Source of the DNA: Streptomyces hainanensis
Lineage (GTDB): Bacteria > Actinomycetota > Actinomycetes > Streptomycetales > Streptomycetaceae
Direction: 5' to 3'
Length of the DNA stretch: 33,554 bases
Assembly: GCF_004348415.1 (NCBI RefSeq)
Contig: NZ_SMKI01000017.1
Location: 1-33,554 of the forward strand
How positions within the stretch are numbered: the first letter of the stretch is position 1; each line of letters starts with the position of its first letter. The notes beneath the pieces were generated by a model that was not told where the DNA came from, made no database searches, and saw nothing but the letters and a program-made list of their open reading frames with translations. A program made the position numbers and the translations under genes. Of this stretch, positions 11,586 to 19,084 are shown one piece after another.

Positions 11586-11716
11586 GGGAATTCCCGTGAA
11601 TGCGCGAGCCCGGCGGCGAAATGATCACCACCGGGCCACGGGAATCGAAGATCGATATCGAAGATCACATAGCGGGTCGACCGGAAGATCAACCGAAAGA
11701 TCGAATTCGCGAATTC
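11586..11716. repeat. Palindromes and repeated ATCGAAGATC motifs upstream of hppA
   Basis: The gap between hppA and the anti-sigma-like gene (11493-11767) has no gene but is locally AT-richer and full of short repeats. GGGAATTCCC is at 11586-11595, ATCGAAGATC at 11644-11653 and again at 11657-11666 (13-bp period), GGAAGATC at 11683-11690, AAAGATC at 11696-11702, and the perfect 14-bp palindrome GAATTCGCGAATTC at 11703-11716. The arrangement looks like a cluster of protein-binding sites upstream of hppA; no known operator was recognised. Confidence 0.5.
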
Positions 11717-11767
11717 CCTGCTCAGCCGGGGACCGGGAGCGGAACCGGGGCGGGAACCCGGGGTCGA

Positions 11768-12187
11768 TCAGGGAACGACGGCGGTGGCGGTGGGCCAGCT
11801 CATCCGGATCTTGCCGCCGTGCGCGTCGGCGATGACCTCGACGTCGTCGACCAGACCACTGATCACGGCGAGACCGAGTTCGTCCGTGCCCTCGGCCGCC
11901 TCAGAGGCCGACTGGTCCCGTGCGGTGGGGACCGTGCTCGGGGCGTCGTCGCCGACCTCGATGGAGAACGACTTCTCCCCCTCGGTCAGCGCCACCCGCA
12001 CGGGGCTGGTCAGCCCGTGCAGGGCGTGCAGGCCCACGGCGCGGCTGCACGCCTCGCCGACGGCGAGCCGCAGCTCGTCGAGCACCGACTCGTCCACCCC
12101 GGCGCGACGGGCGACCGCCGCGGCCACCAGCCGGGCGGTGCGCACATGCTCCGGCGACGCGCTGAAGCGAAGTTCCACGGTGGCCAT
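11768..12187 (-). CDS. Anti-sigma-factor-like HATPase-fold protein, bldG partner (SCO3548/ApgA type)
   Basis: 139 aa from the ATG at 12187 with GAGGGGG 6 nt upstream. The sequence aligns with the small GHKL-fold anti-sigma kinases (RsbW/SpoIIAB). A helix ELRLAVGEACSRAVGLHA holds the N-box position, followed by beta strands and a C-terminal ELGLAVISGLVDDV helix. Two ATP-site features are altered: the N-box has E-A-C-S-R in place of E-x-x-x-N, and the G1 box reads GDDAP in place of D-x-G-x-G. Kinase activity is therefore doubtful, while binding to BldG could persist. In S. coelicolor the gene at this place is reported to interact with BldG in control of development. It is 154 nt downstream of bldG, beyond a hairpin. 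Confidence 0.85.
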   Translation of the reverse strand: MATVELRFSASPEHVRTARLVAAAVARRAGVDESVLDELRLAVGEACSRAVGLHALHGLTSPVRVALTEGEKSFSIEVGDDAPSTVPTARDQSASEAAEGTDELGLAVISGLVDDVEVIADAHGGKIRMSWPTATAVVP

Positions 12188-12296
12188 GGCATCCCCCTCG
12201 ATCGTGCGGGCACACGCCGCCCCGGCGGCGACACGGAGGATGCCGAACGCGTCGGCACCACCGAGGCCGGGGCGGTCACCTGATCATTCTTACGCG

Positions 12297-12335
12297 GTCA
12301 GCGGCGCGGCCCCGCGGGGGGGCCGGCGCGCTGAC
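12297..12335 (-). terminator. Hairpin between bldG and the anti-sigma-like gene
   Basis: Arms 12297-12313 and 12319-12335 pair at 14 of 17 positions around a 5-nt GC loop, 6 nt after the bldG stop. It probably ends part of the bldG transcripts; read-through would give the bicistronic mRNA. This fits my memory that bldG is found on both monocistronic and polycistronic transcripts in S. coelicolor. Confidence 0.55.
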
Positions 12336-12341
12336 GGCGCC

Positions 12342-12683
12342 TCAGTCGGTGGCCGCGATGGCCTCGTCCACGGACTCGTGGATGGGAAACACCTTGGTCA
12401 GGCCGGTGATCCGGAAGATCTTGAGAATGCGCTCCTGGTTGCACACCAGCCGCAGCGAACCCTCCTGGGCCCGAACCCGCTTCAGGCCACCGACCAGCAC
12501 GCCGAGACCGGTCGAGTCGAGGAAGTCGACGCGCTCCATGTCCACCACCAGATGGTGGTTGCCATCGTTGACGAGCTCAACCAGTTGTTCGCGCAACTTG
12601 GGCGCGGTGTATACGTCAATCTCGCCGCCTACCTCAACGACCGTACGGTCGCCAACGGTCCGGGTCGACAGGGACAGGTCCAC
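12342..12683 (-). CDS. bldG: Anti-sigma factor antagonist BldG
   Basis: STAS-domain protein of 113 aa that is needed for aerial growth and antibiotic production in Streptomyces; it acts by partner switching with anti-sigma factors. The start is GTG at 12683 ([20 protein letters not shown]), with GGAGGA four bases upstream. The phosphorylation site is Ser57 in [14 protein letters not shown], the normal position. The sequence is nearly identical to the S. coelicolor protein as I remember it. Known bldG promoters there start about 80 and 120 nt upstream, which here would fall inside the 5' part of the divergent helicase gene, so the two transcripts overlap. Confidence 0.97.
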   Translation of the reverse strand: MDLSLSTRTVGDRTVVEVGGEIDVYTAPKLREQLVELVNDGNHHLVVDMERVDFLDSTGLGVLVGGLKRVRAQEGSLRLVCNQERILKIFRITGLTKVFPIHESVDEAIAATD

Positions 12684-12705
12684 GGACTCCTCCAGCACCT
12701 TGCTA

Positions 12706-15222
12706 ATGAGCGGCGCCCCCCATGGATCGGCAGCCGCCAGGGCATTCAACCACTTACCGCCTGCCCAGCACGACGTCTTACAGCCATTGTCCGTCAGACC
12801 AGTGACAGACTCGGGGGCGATGTCCCCGATGCACCGACCGCCAGACGAGGGCGAGAACGACGGCCGACGGCCGTCGCCGCGGGCTGTCCTCGACCGCCTG
12901 GGCGGCCACCGCGACCGGGCCGAGCGGATCACCCACACGGAGCACGTGCCCGCCAGGTCGGGAAGCCATGCCGACTGGCCGGACGAGATACGACCCGAGG
13001 TCGTCGCGGCCGTGGCGGCGGCCGGCATCGAGCGGCCCTGGGCGCACCAGGCCCGCACCGCCCGGCACGCGCTGGGCGGCGAGTCGGTGGTGGTCGCGAC
13101 CGGCACCGCGTCCGGCAAGTCGCTCTCCTACCAGGTGCCGGTGCTCGACGCGCTGCTCGACGCGGCCGCCGGCCCCGGACCCGGGCGCCGGGAGGCGACG
13201 GCCCTGTATCTCGCGCCGACCAAGGCCCTGGCCGCCGACCAGCTGCGGGCGATACGCCGGCTGGCCGCACCGCTCGGCACCGCCGTGCGGCCCGCCGTCT
13301 ACGACGGGGACACCCCGCACGAGGAACGCGCCTGGGCCAGGGAGCACGCCAACGTGCTGCTGACCAATCCGGACATGCTGCACCGCGGGCTGCTGCCCGG
13401 GCACCGCCGCTGGTCCTCCTTCCTGCGTGCCCTGCGCTATGTGGTGATCGACGAGTGCCACGTCTACCGGGGGGTGTTCGGCTCGCACGTGGCCCAGGTG
13501 TTGCGCCGGCTACGGCGGGTGTGCGCGCACTACGGCGCCGAGCCGGTGTTCCTGCTGGCCTCGGCCACGACCGCCGAGCCGGCCGTGGCCGCCGGCCGGC
13601 TGACCGGGCTCCCGGTGGTCGAGGTGACCGAGGACGCCTCGCCGCGCGGCGAGCTGGTGTTCGCCCTCTGGGAGCCGCCGCTGACCGAGGCGCGCGGGGA
13701 GCGCGGCGCGCCGGTGCGCCGCACGGCCACCGCCGAGACCGCCGAACTGCTGACCGACCTGGCGCTCCAGGAGGTCCGCACCGTCGCCTTCGTGCGCTCC
13801 CGGCGCGGCGCCGAGCTGATCGCGCTGATCGCCCAGGAGCGGCTCGCCGAGGTGGACCGGGCGCTGGCCGGGCGGGTGGCGGCCTATCGCGGCGGCTATC
13901 TCCCGGAGGAGCGCCGGGACCTGGAGCGGGCCCTGCACGGCGGCGAGCTGCTCGGCCTGGCGGCCACCACCGCGCTGGAGCTCGGCGTCGACGTGGCCGG
14001 CCTGGACGCGGTGCTGCTGGCCGGCTATCCGGGGACCAGGGCGTCGCTGTGGCAGCAGGCGGGCCGGGCCGGCCGGCAGCGGCAGGGCGCGCTGGCCGTG
14101 CTGGTGGCCCGTGACGACCCGCTGGACACCTATCTGGTGCACCATCCGGACGCGCTGTTCCGGCAGCCGGTGGAGAGCACCGTGCTCGACCCGGGCAACC
14201 CGTACGTGCTGGCCCCGCACCTGTGCGCGGCCGCTGCCGAACTCCCGCTGACCGAGCCGGACTTCGCCGGCGACTCGGCGCTGTTCGGCGCGGCGGCCGG
14301 CGAGCTGCTGCCCAAGCTCGCCGCCCGCTCGCTGCTGCGCCGGCGCGGTTCGTCCTGGTACTGGACCCGACGGGAGCGGCCGGCCGACCTGGTGGACATC
14401 CGCGGCTCGGGCGGCGACCCGGTGCGGGTGGTGGAGGCGGAGACCGGCCGGCTGCTCGGCACCGTGGACGCGGCGGCCGCGCACGGCACCGTGCACGACG
14501 GGGCCGTCCACCTGCACCAGGGGCGCAGCTATGTGGTCAGGGAGCTGAACCTGACCGACTCGGTGGCGCTGGTGGAGGCGGCCGACCCGCCCTGGAGCAC
14601 CTCGGCCCGGGAGGTGACCGAACTCACGGTGCTGGAGACCGACACCGAGACGCCCTGGGGGGACGCGCGGCTGTGCTTCGGCTCCGTCGAGGTCACCCAC
14701 CAGGTGGTCTCCTATCTGCGGCGCCGGCTGATCAGCGGCGAGGTGCTCGGCGAGACCCGGCTCGACCTGCCGCCCAGGACGCTGCGGACCCGCGCGGTGT
14801 GGTGGACCATGACCGAGGACCAGCTGGACGCGGCCAGGATCACCCCGGAGATCCTGGCCGGCTCGCTGCACGCGGCCGAGCACGCGGCGATCGGGATGCT
14901 GCCGCTGTTCGCCACCTGTGACCGCTGGGACATCGGCGGCGTCTCCACCGCGCTGCACCCGGACACCCTGCTGCCCACGGTCTTCGTGCACGACGGCCAC
15001 CCGGGCGGCGCCGGCTTCGCCGAGCGCGCCTTCCACACCGCCCGGCGGTGGCTGGCCGCGACCCGGGACGCGATCGCCGCCTGCGAGTGCCGGAGCGGCT
15101 GCCCGTCCTGCATCCAGTCGCCCAAGTGCGGCAACGGCAACGAGCCGCTGCACAAGAGGGGCGCCATCCGGGTGTTGACCGAACTGCTGCGCGGAGCCGA
15201 GGCGGCGGCCGAGGCCCGTTAG
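12706..15222 (+). CDS. DECH-box helicase of the actinobacterial helicase/secretion neighbourhood
   Basis: Superfamily 2 ATP-dependent helicase, 838 aa from the ATG at 12706. Walker [10 protein letters not shown], then TKALAADQ, motif II VIDECH, motif III ASATT, motif [11 protein letters not shown], and a C-terminal cysteine cluster [25 protein letters not shown] (DUF1998-like Zn site). Start uncertain: ATG at 12820 or 12829 gives a shorter protein, but residues AFNHLPP at 12742-12762 match the first residues of relatives as I remember them. There the codon before is ATG; here it is AGG. The segment before 12820 holds two TTA codons (12754-12756, 12778-12780). The protein family (TIGR03817 in my memory) always sits beside Tad genes; its substrate is unknown. 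Its stop codon overlaps that of the convergent TadE-like gene. Confidence 0.9.
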   Translation: MSGAPHGSAAARAFNHLPPAQHDVLQPLSVRPVTDSGAMSPMHRPPDEGENDGRRPSPRAVLDRLGGHRDRAERITHTEHVPARSGSHADWPDEIRPEVVAAVAAAGIERPWAHQARTARHALGGESVVVATGTASGKSLSYQVPVLDALLDAAAGPGPGRREATALYLAPTKALAADQLRAIRRLAAPLGTAVRPAVYDGDTPHEERAWAREHANVLLTNPDMLHRGLLPGHRRWSSFLRALRYVVIDECHVYRGVFGSHVAQVLRRLRRVCAHYGAEPVFLLASATTAEPAVAAGRLTGLPVVEVTEDASPRGELVFALWEPPLTEARGERGAPVRRTATAETAELLTDLALQEVRTVAFVRSRRGAELIALIAQERLAEVDRALAGRVAAYRGGYLPEERRDLERALHGGELLGLAATTALELGVDVAGLDAVLLAGYPGTRASLWQQAGRAGRQRQGALAVLVARDDPLDTYLVHHPDALFRQPVESTVLDPGNPYVLAPHLCAAAAELPLTEPDFAGDSALFGAAAGELLPKLAARSLLRRRGSSWYWTRRERPADLVDIRGSGGDPVRVVEAETGRLLGTVDAAAAHGTVHDGAVHLHQGRSYVVRELNLTDSVALVEAADPPWSTSAREVTELTVLETDTETPWGDARLCFGSVEVTHQVVSYLRRRLISGEVLGETRLDLPPRTLRTRAVWWTMTEDQLDAARITPEILAGSLHAAEHAAIGMLPLFATCDRWDIGGVSTALHPDTLLPTVFVHDGHPGGAGFAERAFHTARRWLAATRDAIAACECRSGCPSCIQSPKCGNGNEPLHKRGAIRVLTELLRGAEAAAEAR

Positions 15223-15650
15223 CCGGCCGAGGACGGTGGGCCGGTCGAGGACGGCGGGCCCGGCGGCGTCGGCCCGGCTGGTGGCCGGCGCCGCCCCGAC
15301 GGCCTCGGAGCCCGGCGGCCCGGCCCGGGCGCGGGCCCGCACCGTGTACGGGCCCGCGGCGGCGCGACCTCGCCGGTGAGCTGGCAGCGGGTCAGCCGCG
15401 CTCCCTGCCGGCCGGCCACCCGATCGGCCAGCGCGCAGGCGGCCTCGGCACCGGACAGCGCCCGCTCCGCGGCGGCCAGGGCCGCGAGGTCGGCGGCGGT
15501 CGCCGCCCGCTGCCGCGCCGCCATCACCTGCCCGAGGGCCAGCACCACGCCGAACACCAGGCACAGCACCGCCACCGAGCACGCCGCGAAAACGGTGCCC
15601 GAGCCCCGGTCGCCCGCCCGGGGCCGGCGGCGGTCAGCCGGGCTCGGCAT
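15219..15650 (-). CDS. TadE-like small membrane protein (Rv3654c type), C-terminus possibly frameshifted
   Basis: 143 aa. RGSGTVFAACSVAVLCLVFGVVLALGQ is a single N-terminal membrane segment, followed by a helix MAARQRAATAADLAALAAAERAL typical of TadE-like pseudopilins, and two cysteines. After LTRCQLTGEV the frame becomes P/R-rich and unlike relatives, while the frame one base over reads GPYTVRARARAGPPG, which resembles the normal end; a one-base loss near 15360-15366 is possible. The ATG at 15650 lies 17 nt inside the upstream TadE gene, so translation is probably coupled. The stop TAA shares TTAG with the helicase stop. Confidence 0.75.
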   Translation of the reverse strand: MPSPADRRRPRAGDRGSGTVFAACSVAVLCLVFGVVLALGQVMAARQRAATAADLAALAAAERALSGAEAACALADRVAGRQGARLTRCQLTGEVAPPRARTRCGPAPGPGRRAPRPSGRRRPPAGPTPPGPPSSTGPPSSAG

Positions 15651-15993
15651 GGGCCACCGCCTCCCCCGTCACCGGCAGCGCCAACGGCCCGGGGCCCAGG
15701 GCCCTGGCCGTCACCACGACCCGGTGCAACTCGCCGTCGCGCTCGATCCGCACCTCAGCGCCGTCGGGAGCCGCGGCCCTGGCCACGTCGTCGGCGACGG
15801 CCGCCGGCTCCCCGCGGGCCACGGCACGCGCCCCGGCCCTGGCCGCGTCACCGCACCGCAGCTGGACCGTGACCGCCCCCAGGCCCCACAACAGCATGCC
15901 CAGGAGCAGAACCAGCGCGGGCACCGCCACGGCACTCTCCGTCGTGACGTAGCCCCGGTCACGCCACTCGTCACACCGGCGCGCTGAGCGCAC
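15634..15993 (-). CDS. TadE-family minor pseudopilin
   Basis: 119 aa from a GTG at 15993, overlapping the upstream DUF4244 gene by 23 nt. Near the N-terminus RGYVTTESAVAVPALVLLLGMLLWGLG combines a prepilin-type site (Gly14, then Glu19 at +5) with one hydrophobic helix. The rest is a small extracytoplasmic domain. TadE proteins are processed by the Tad prepilin peptidase and initiate or tip the pilus. No peptidase gene is in the window. Confidence 0.8.
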   Translation of the reverse strand: MRSARRCDEWRDRGYVTTESAVAVPALVLLLGMLLWGLGAVTVQLRCGDAARAGARAVARGEPAAVADDVARAAAPDGAEVRIERDGELHRVVVTARALGPGPLALPVTGEAVAHAEPG

Positions 15994-16234
15994 GCTCCAC
16001 CAGCCCTTCGAGCGCGCCCCGCACCGTGTCCGAGGTGACGACCTTCATCAGCAGCGCCGCGAGCCCCGCCGCGGCGAGCGTGCCGATCGCGTACTCGGCG
16101 GTGCTCATCCCGGTGTCCCGCCGCGCGGCGTCGAACCGCCCGGCCCACCAACGGGCCACCGCCCGGGGAAGCCCACGCGTCGTCCCGTTCCCTCGCATGC
16201 TCGTGTCGCCGCCTCTCATGTCGCTGGCCTTCAT
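15971..16234 (-). CDS. DUF4244 protein, Flp-like pilin
   Basis: 87 aa from the ATG at 16234, with GAAGGG 8 nt upstream; a later ATG after MRGGDTS is possible. After a basic leader comes DTGMSTAEYAIGTLAAAGLAALLM. Here Gly42 is followed by Glu47 and Tyr48, the G/xxxxEY cleavage pattern of Flp prepilins, and then one hydrophobic helix. It is therefore probably the structural subunit secreted by TadA/TadB/TadC. The gene is in the Tad operon, 86 nt downstream of TadC; the gap holds a doubled GGTTCTGAT repeat. Confidence 0.8.
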   Translation of the reverse strand: MKASDMRGGDTSMRGNGTTRGLPRAVARWWAGRFDAARRDTGMSTAEYAIGTLAAAGLAALLMKVVTSDTVRGALEGLVERALSAPV

Positions 16235-16320
16235 GTCGCTGCCCTTCTCGTGGTTCTGATGGTTCTGATGGCTCCGGTGCGGTTCCGGCGGCTTCGCGCG
16301 GCCCTGCCCGCGGCCCGGCG

Positions 16321-16980
16321 TCACAGCAGCCGCCCGGCCAGGCCGAGCACCACCGGCGCGACGCCGATCAGCAGGAAGGCCGGCAGGAAGCAGAGGCCGA
16401 GCGGGCCGGTGGCCCAGACGGCCGCCCGGCGGGCCCCTGCCTGGGCCGAGCGCCGACGGCGGGCCCGGCTCTCGGCCGCCTCGGCGGTGACCGCCGCGAC
16501 CACCGGGGCGCCGCTGGTGCCGGCCAACTCCAGGCGCCTGGCCAGCCCCGCGGCCCCCGGCAGCCGCCCGAACCTGCCCCAGACGGCGGCCGGGTCGCCG
16601 CCGAGCCGGAGCTCGGCCGCCGCCCGCACCAGGCCACGGCCGAGCGGACCGTCCAACGCGGCCCCCACCGCCCCGGCCGCCGCGCCCGGGGCCGCGCCGG
16701 CCGCCAGGCAGGCGGCCAGCAACTCGGTGGCCAGCGGTAGTTGCCGGTCCTCGACGGGCCGCCGCCCGGGGCGCCGCCAGAGCGGCCGGAATCCGCCCCT
16801 GACGGGCCGGGGATGAGCGCCGGTGGGTCCGGTGGGTCCGGTGAGGCCGGTGAGGCCGGCGAGGCCGGCGAGGCCGGTGAGGCCGGCGAGGCCGCTCCGC
16901 TCGGGCCGGAGGGCCAGGGCGAACGCGACCGCGGAGACCGCGAACAGCACGGGCGGGACCATCGCCGCCAGGGCGCTCAC
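16321..16980 (-). CDS. tadC: TadC-like inner membrane platform protein (GspF family)
   Basis: 219 aa from a GTG at 16980 that overlaps the TadB stop in GTGA. One N-terminal membrane helix (AMVPPVLFAVSAVAFALAL) is followed by a low-complexity linker made of GLA/GLT/GPT triplets. Next comes a T2SSF-like helical domain (PLATELLAACLAAGAAPG ... RRLELAGTSGAPV), and two hydrophobic stretches end the protein. It is short for TadC, in line with the actinobacterial split and reduced versions. With TadB it should form the membrane platform on which TadA acts. Confidence 0.8.
   Translation of the reverse strand: MSALAAMVPPVLFAVSAVAFALALRPERSGLAGLTGLAGLAGLTGLTGPTGPTGAHPRPVRGGFRPLWRRPGRRPVEDRQLPLATELLAACLAAGAAPGAAAGAVGAALDGPLGRGLVRAAAELRLGGDPAAVWGRFGRLPGAAGLARRLELAGTSGAPVVAAVTAEAAESRARRRRSAQAGARRAAVWATGPLGLCFLPAFLLIGVAPVVLGLAGRLL
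16821..16892. repeat. 9-bp tandem repeat (eight units) inside tadC
   Basis: Eight consecutive 9-bp units on the plus strand: CGGTGGGTC twice, CGGTGAGGC twice, CGGCGAGGC twice, then CGGTGAGGC and CGGCGAGGC. They encode the G-L-A/T/P triplets of the linker behind the first TadC membrane helix. Because the unit is in frame, slippage would change linker length without breaking the gene. Confidence 0.9.
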
Positions 16981-17846
16981 GCCCCGCCCCGTTCCGCCGC
17001 GCGGACCAGCGCCCGGCACCAGGCGACACCGGCCCACTCGCAGACGACGCCGGCCAGCAGCAGCCCGTGGCCGAGCGGCGAGCCGAGCAGGATCTCCAAC
17101 GGTTCGACCCCCATCGCCGAGCCGAGCAGCAGCCCGAGCAGGGGCAGCACCGCGAGCGCCAGGGCGCTGGTGCGCGGCCCGGCCAGCTGGGCGCGCAGGT
17201 CGTCCTCCTGGTCGCCCTCGGCCCGCAGCGCCTCGGCGACCCGCTCGAGGCCGGTGGCGAGCGAGGCGCCGCCGGCCACCGCCACCTCCCAGCAGGCGGC
17301 CACCCCGCGCAGCCCGGCGGCACCCGGCTGGGCAGCCGCGGCACAGAGCGCCGCCGACACGTCACCCCCGTACCGGGCGGCGGCGAGCACCCTGGCGCCC
17401 GGCTCACCGAGCCCGGCCACGCCGGCCGCGAGCACGGCGCCGCCCGGCTGCCGGCCGGCCCTGAGCTCGCCGGCGAGCGAGGCGCAGAAGGCGATGACGG
17501 CGGCCCGCCGCAGGTCGGCCTCGCGGCGCTCCACCACCCCGCGCCACCAGCGGACGGCCAGCGGCGCCAGCAACAGGGACGCCACCGGCGGCAACCAGGA
17601 ACTCCCCCACACCCCGAGCAGCAGCCCGCCCGCCAGGCACCAGAGCACCACCCGCCGCTCGCCAGGACCCACCGGCCGGGGCACCGAGAGGCGCGCCGGC
17701 CACGGCACCCGCCGCGGCTCGGGCGGGCCGGCGCCGCCGACCGCCACCAGGCGGGCGCGGCACCGCCGGCCAGGCCCGTCGACCAGCAGCCACGCCCCGG
17801 CGCCCGCGCACAGCGCGGCCGCGAACCCCACCAGCTGCGCGCTCAC
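16977..17846 (-). CDS. tadB: TadB-like inner membrane platform protein (GspF family)
   Basis: 289 aa from GTG at 17846, overlapping the TadA stop by GTGA. Two N-terminal membrane segments (LVGFAAALCAGAGAWLLV; VVLWCLAGGLLLGVWGSSWLPPVASLLLAPLAV) precede a T2SSF helical domain (FCASLAGELRAGRQPGGAVLAAG ... GGASLATGLERVAEALRAEGDQEDDLRAQLAGP), and two membrane helices close it. This is the usual TadB layout. It partners TadC in the pilus platform. Confidence 0.85.
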   Translation of the reverse strand: MSAQLVGFAAALCAGAGAWLLVDGPGRRCRARLVAVGGAGPPEPRRVPWPARLSVPRPVGPGERRVVLWCLAGGLLLGVWGSSWLPPVASLLLAPLAVRWWRGVVERREADLRRAAVIAFCASLAGELRAGRQPGGAVLAAGVAGLGEPGARVLAAARYGGDVSAALCAAAAQPGAAGLRGVAACWEVAVAGGASLATGLERVAEALRAEGDQEDDLRAQLAGPRTSALALAVLPLLGLLLGSAMGVEPLEILLGSPLGHGLLLAGVVCEWAGVAWCRALVRAAERGGA

Positions 17847-19084
17847 GAGCCGGCACCCCCGCCCCTGGCGCAGAGCTCGGCGAGCCGACCCCAACCGGGG
17901 CCGTGCCGGAAGCCCTCCGGGCTCCAGCCGGCGGCCTGGACCGTGCGCACCAGGCCGCCGCCGTCCCGCTCCAGGACGTGGATCTCGGCGATCCTGCGCC
18001 GGCCGGTGGCCCGGTCCCTGCTGAGGTGGACGACGGCGCAGAGCGCGGCGGCGAGCTGGCTGTGCAGCGCGGACCTGGAAAGACCGGCCGTGCTGCCGAG
18101 CGCCTCCAGCCGCGCCGGCACGTCCGCCGCGGCGTTGGCGTGGAGCGTGCCGCAGCCGCCCTCGTGGCCTGTGTTGAGGGCGGCGAGCAGGTCGGTGACC
18201 TCGGGCCCCCGGCATTCGCCGACCACCAGCCGGTCGGGGCGCATCCGCAGGGCCTGGCGGACCAGGTCCCGGAGCGTGACGCGGCCGGCGCCCTCCTGGT
18301 TGGCCGGCCGGGTCTCGAGCCTGACCACGTGCGGATGGCTGGGGCGCAGCTCGGCCGAGTCCTCCACGAGGACGATCCGCTCCGCCGGGTCGGTGAGGCC
18401 GAGCAGCGTCGACAGCAGGGTGCTCTTGCCCGACCCGGTGCCGCCGCTGATCAGGAAGGAGAGCCGGCCGGCGAGGATGGCCCGCAGCAGCCGCTCACCG
18501 CCCGGCGGCACGGTGCCGGCGGCGGTGAGCTCGGCGAGCGAGAAGGCGCGTGGCCTGACCACCCGGAGCGAGAGGCAGGGCGAGCCGACGACCACCGGGG
18601 GCAGCACGGCGTGCATCCGGGTGCCGTCCGGCAGCCGGACGTCGGCCCACGGCCTGGCGTCGTCGAGGCGGCGCCCGGCCGCGCCGGCGAGGCGCTGGGC
18701 GAGGCGGCGGATGGCGACCGCGTCCGGGAACCGCACGGGGGCGCGTTCCAGGCCGTGGCCTCGGTCGATCCAGACCTCGTCGGGGCCGTTGACCAGGACG
18801 TCGGTGATGCCCGGCTCGGCGAGCAGCGACTGCAGCGGACCGGCGCCCACCAGCTCGGAGCGGAGCGCGCGGACGATGGAGAGCACCGCGGAGTCGCCCA
18901 GCAGCCGGCCCTGGGCGCGGAGCGCGGCGGCCACCCGGCCCGGCGTGGGCTCGGCGCCCTCGGCGGCGAGCCGCAGCCGCACCTCCTCCAACAGCGCGGG
19001 CAGCTCCGGCAGTTCGGCGCCGGCGTCGCGGTCGCCCGGGGCGGTGCGCGGGCCCACCGGGCCCGGCAGGGTCGGGGCGCTCAC
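17843..19084 (-). CDS. tadA: Tad pilus assembly / secretion ATPase (TadA, CpaF family)
   Basis: 413 aa hexameric-type secretion ATPase that powers pilin polymerisation. Start is GTG at 19084, overlapping the TadZ stop by GTGA. N-terminal domain 30-180 (LLAEPGITDVLVNGPDEVWIDR), Walker A SGGTGSGKST with Lys220, Asp box IVLVEDSAELRP (238-248), Walker B RLVVGECRG with Glu290, His box GHEGGCGTLHAN (306-317). All catalytic motifs are intact. It corresponds to the Rv3659c type. Confidence 0.93.
   Translation of the reverse strand: MSAPTLPGPVGPRTAPGDRDAGAELPELPALLEEVRLRLAAEGAEPTPGRVAAALRAQGRLLGDSAVLSIVRALRSELVGAGPLQSLLAEPGITDVLVNGPDEVWIDRGHGLERAPVRFPDAVAIRRLAQRLAGAAGRRLDDARPWADVRLPDGTRMHAVLPPVVVGSPCLSLRVVRPRAFSLAELTAAGTVPPGGERLLRAILAGRLSFLISGGTGSGKSTLLSTLLGLTDPAERIVLVEDSAELRPSHPHVVRLETRPANQEGAGRVTLRDLVRQALRMRPDRLVVGECRGPEVTDLLAALNTGHEGGCGTLHANAAADVPARLEALGSTAGLSRSALHSQLAAALCAVVHLSRDRATGRRRIAEIHVLERDGGGLVRTVQAAGWSPEGFRHGPGWGRLAELCARGGGAGS

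Noticed and set aside
13510-15582. Minus-strand open frame opposite the helicase
   Set aside because: Antisense shadow; only its first part (before 15340) matters as the alternative frame of the TadE-like gene.
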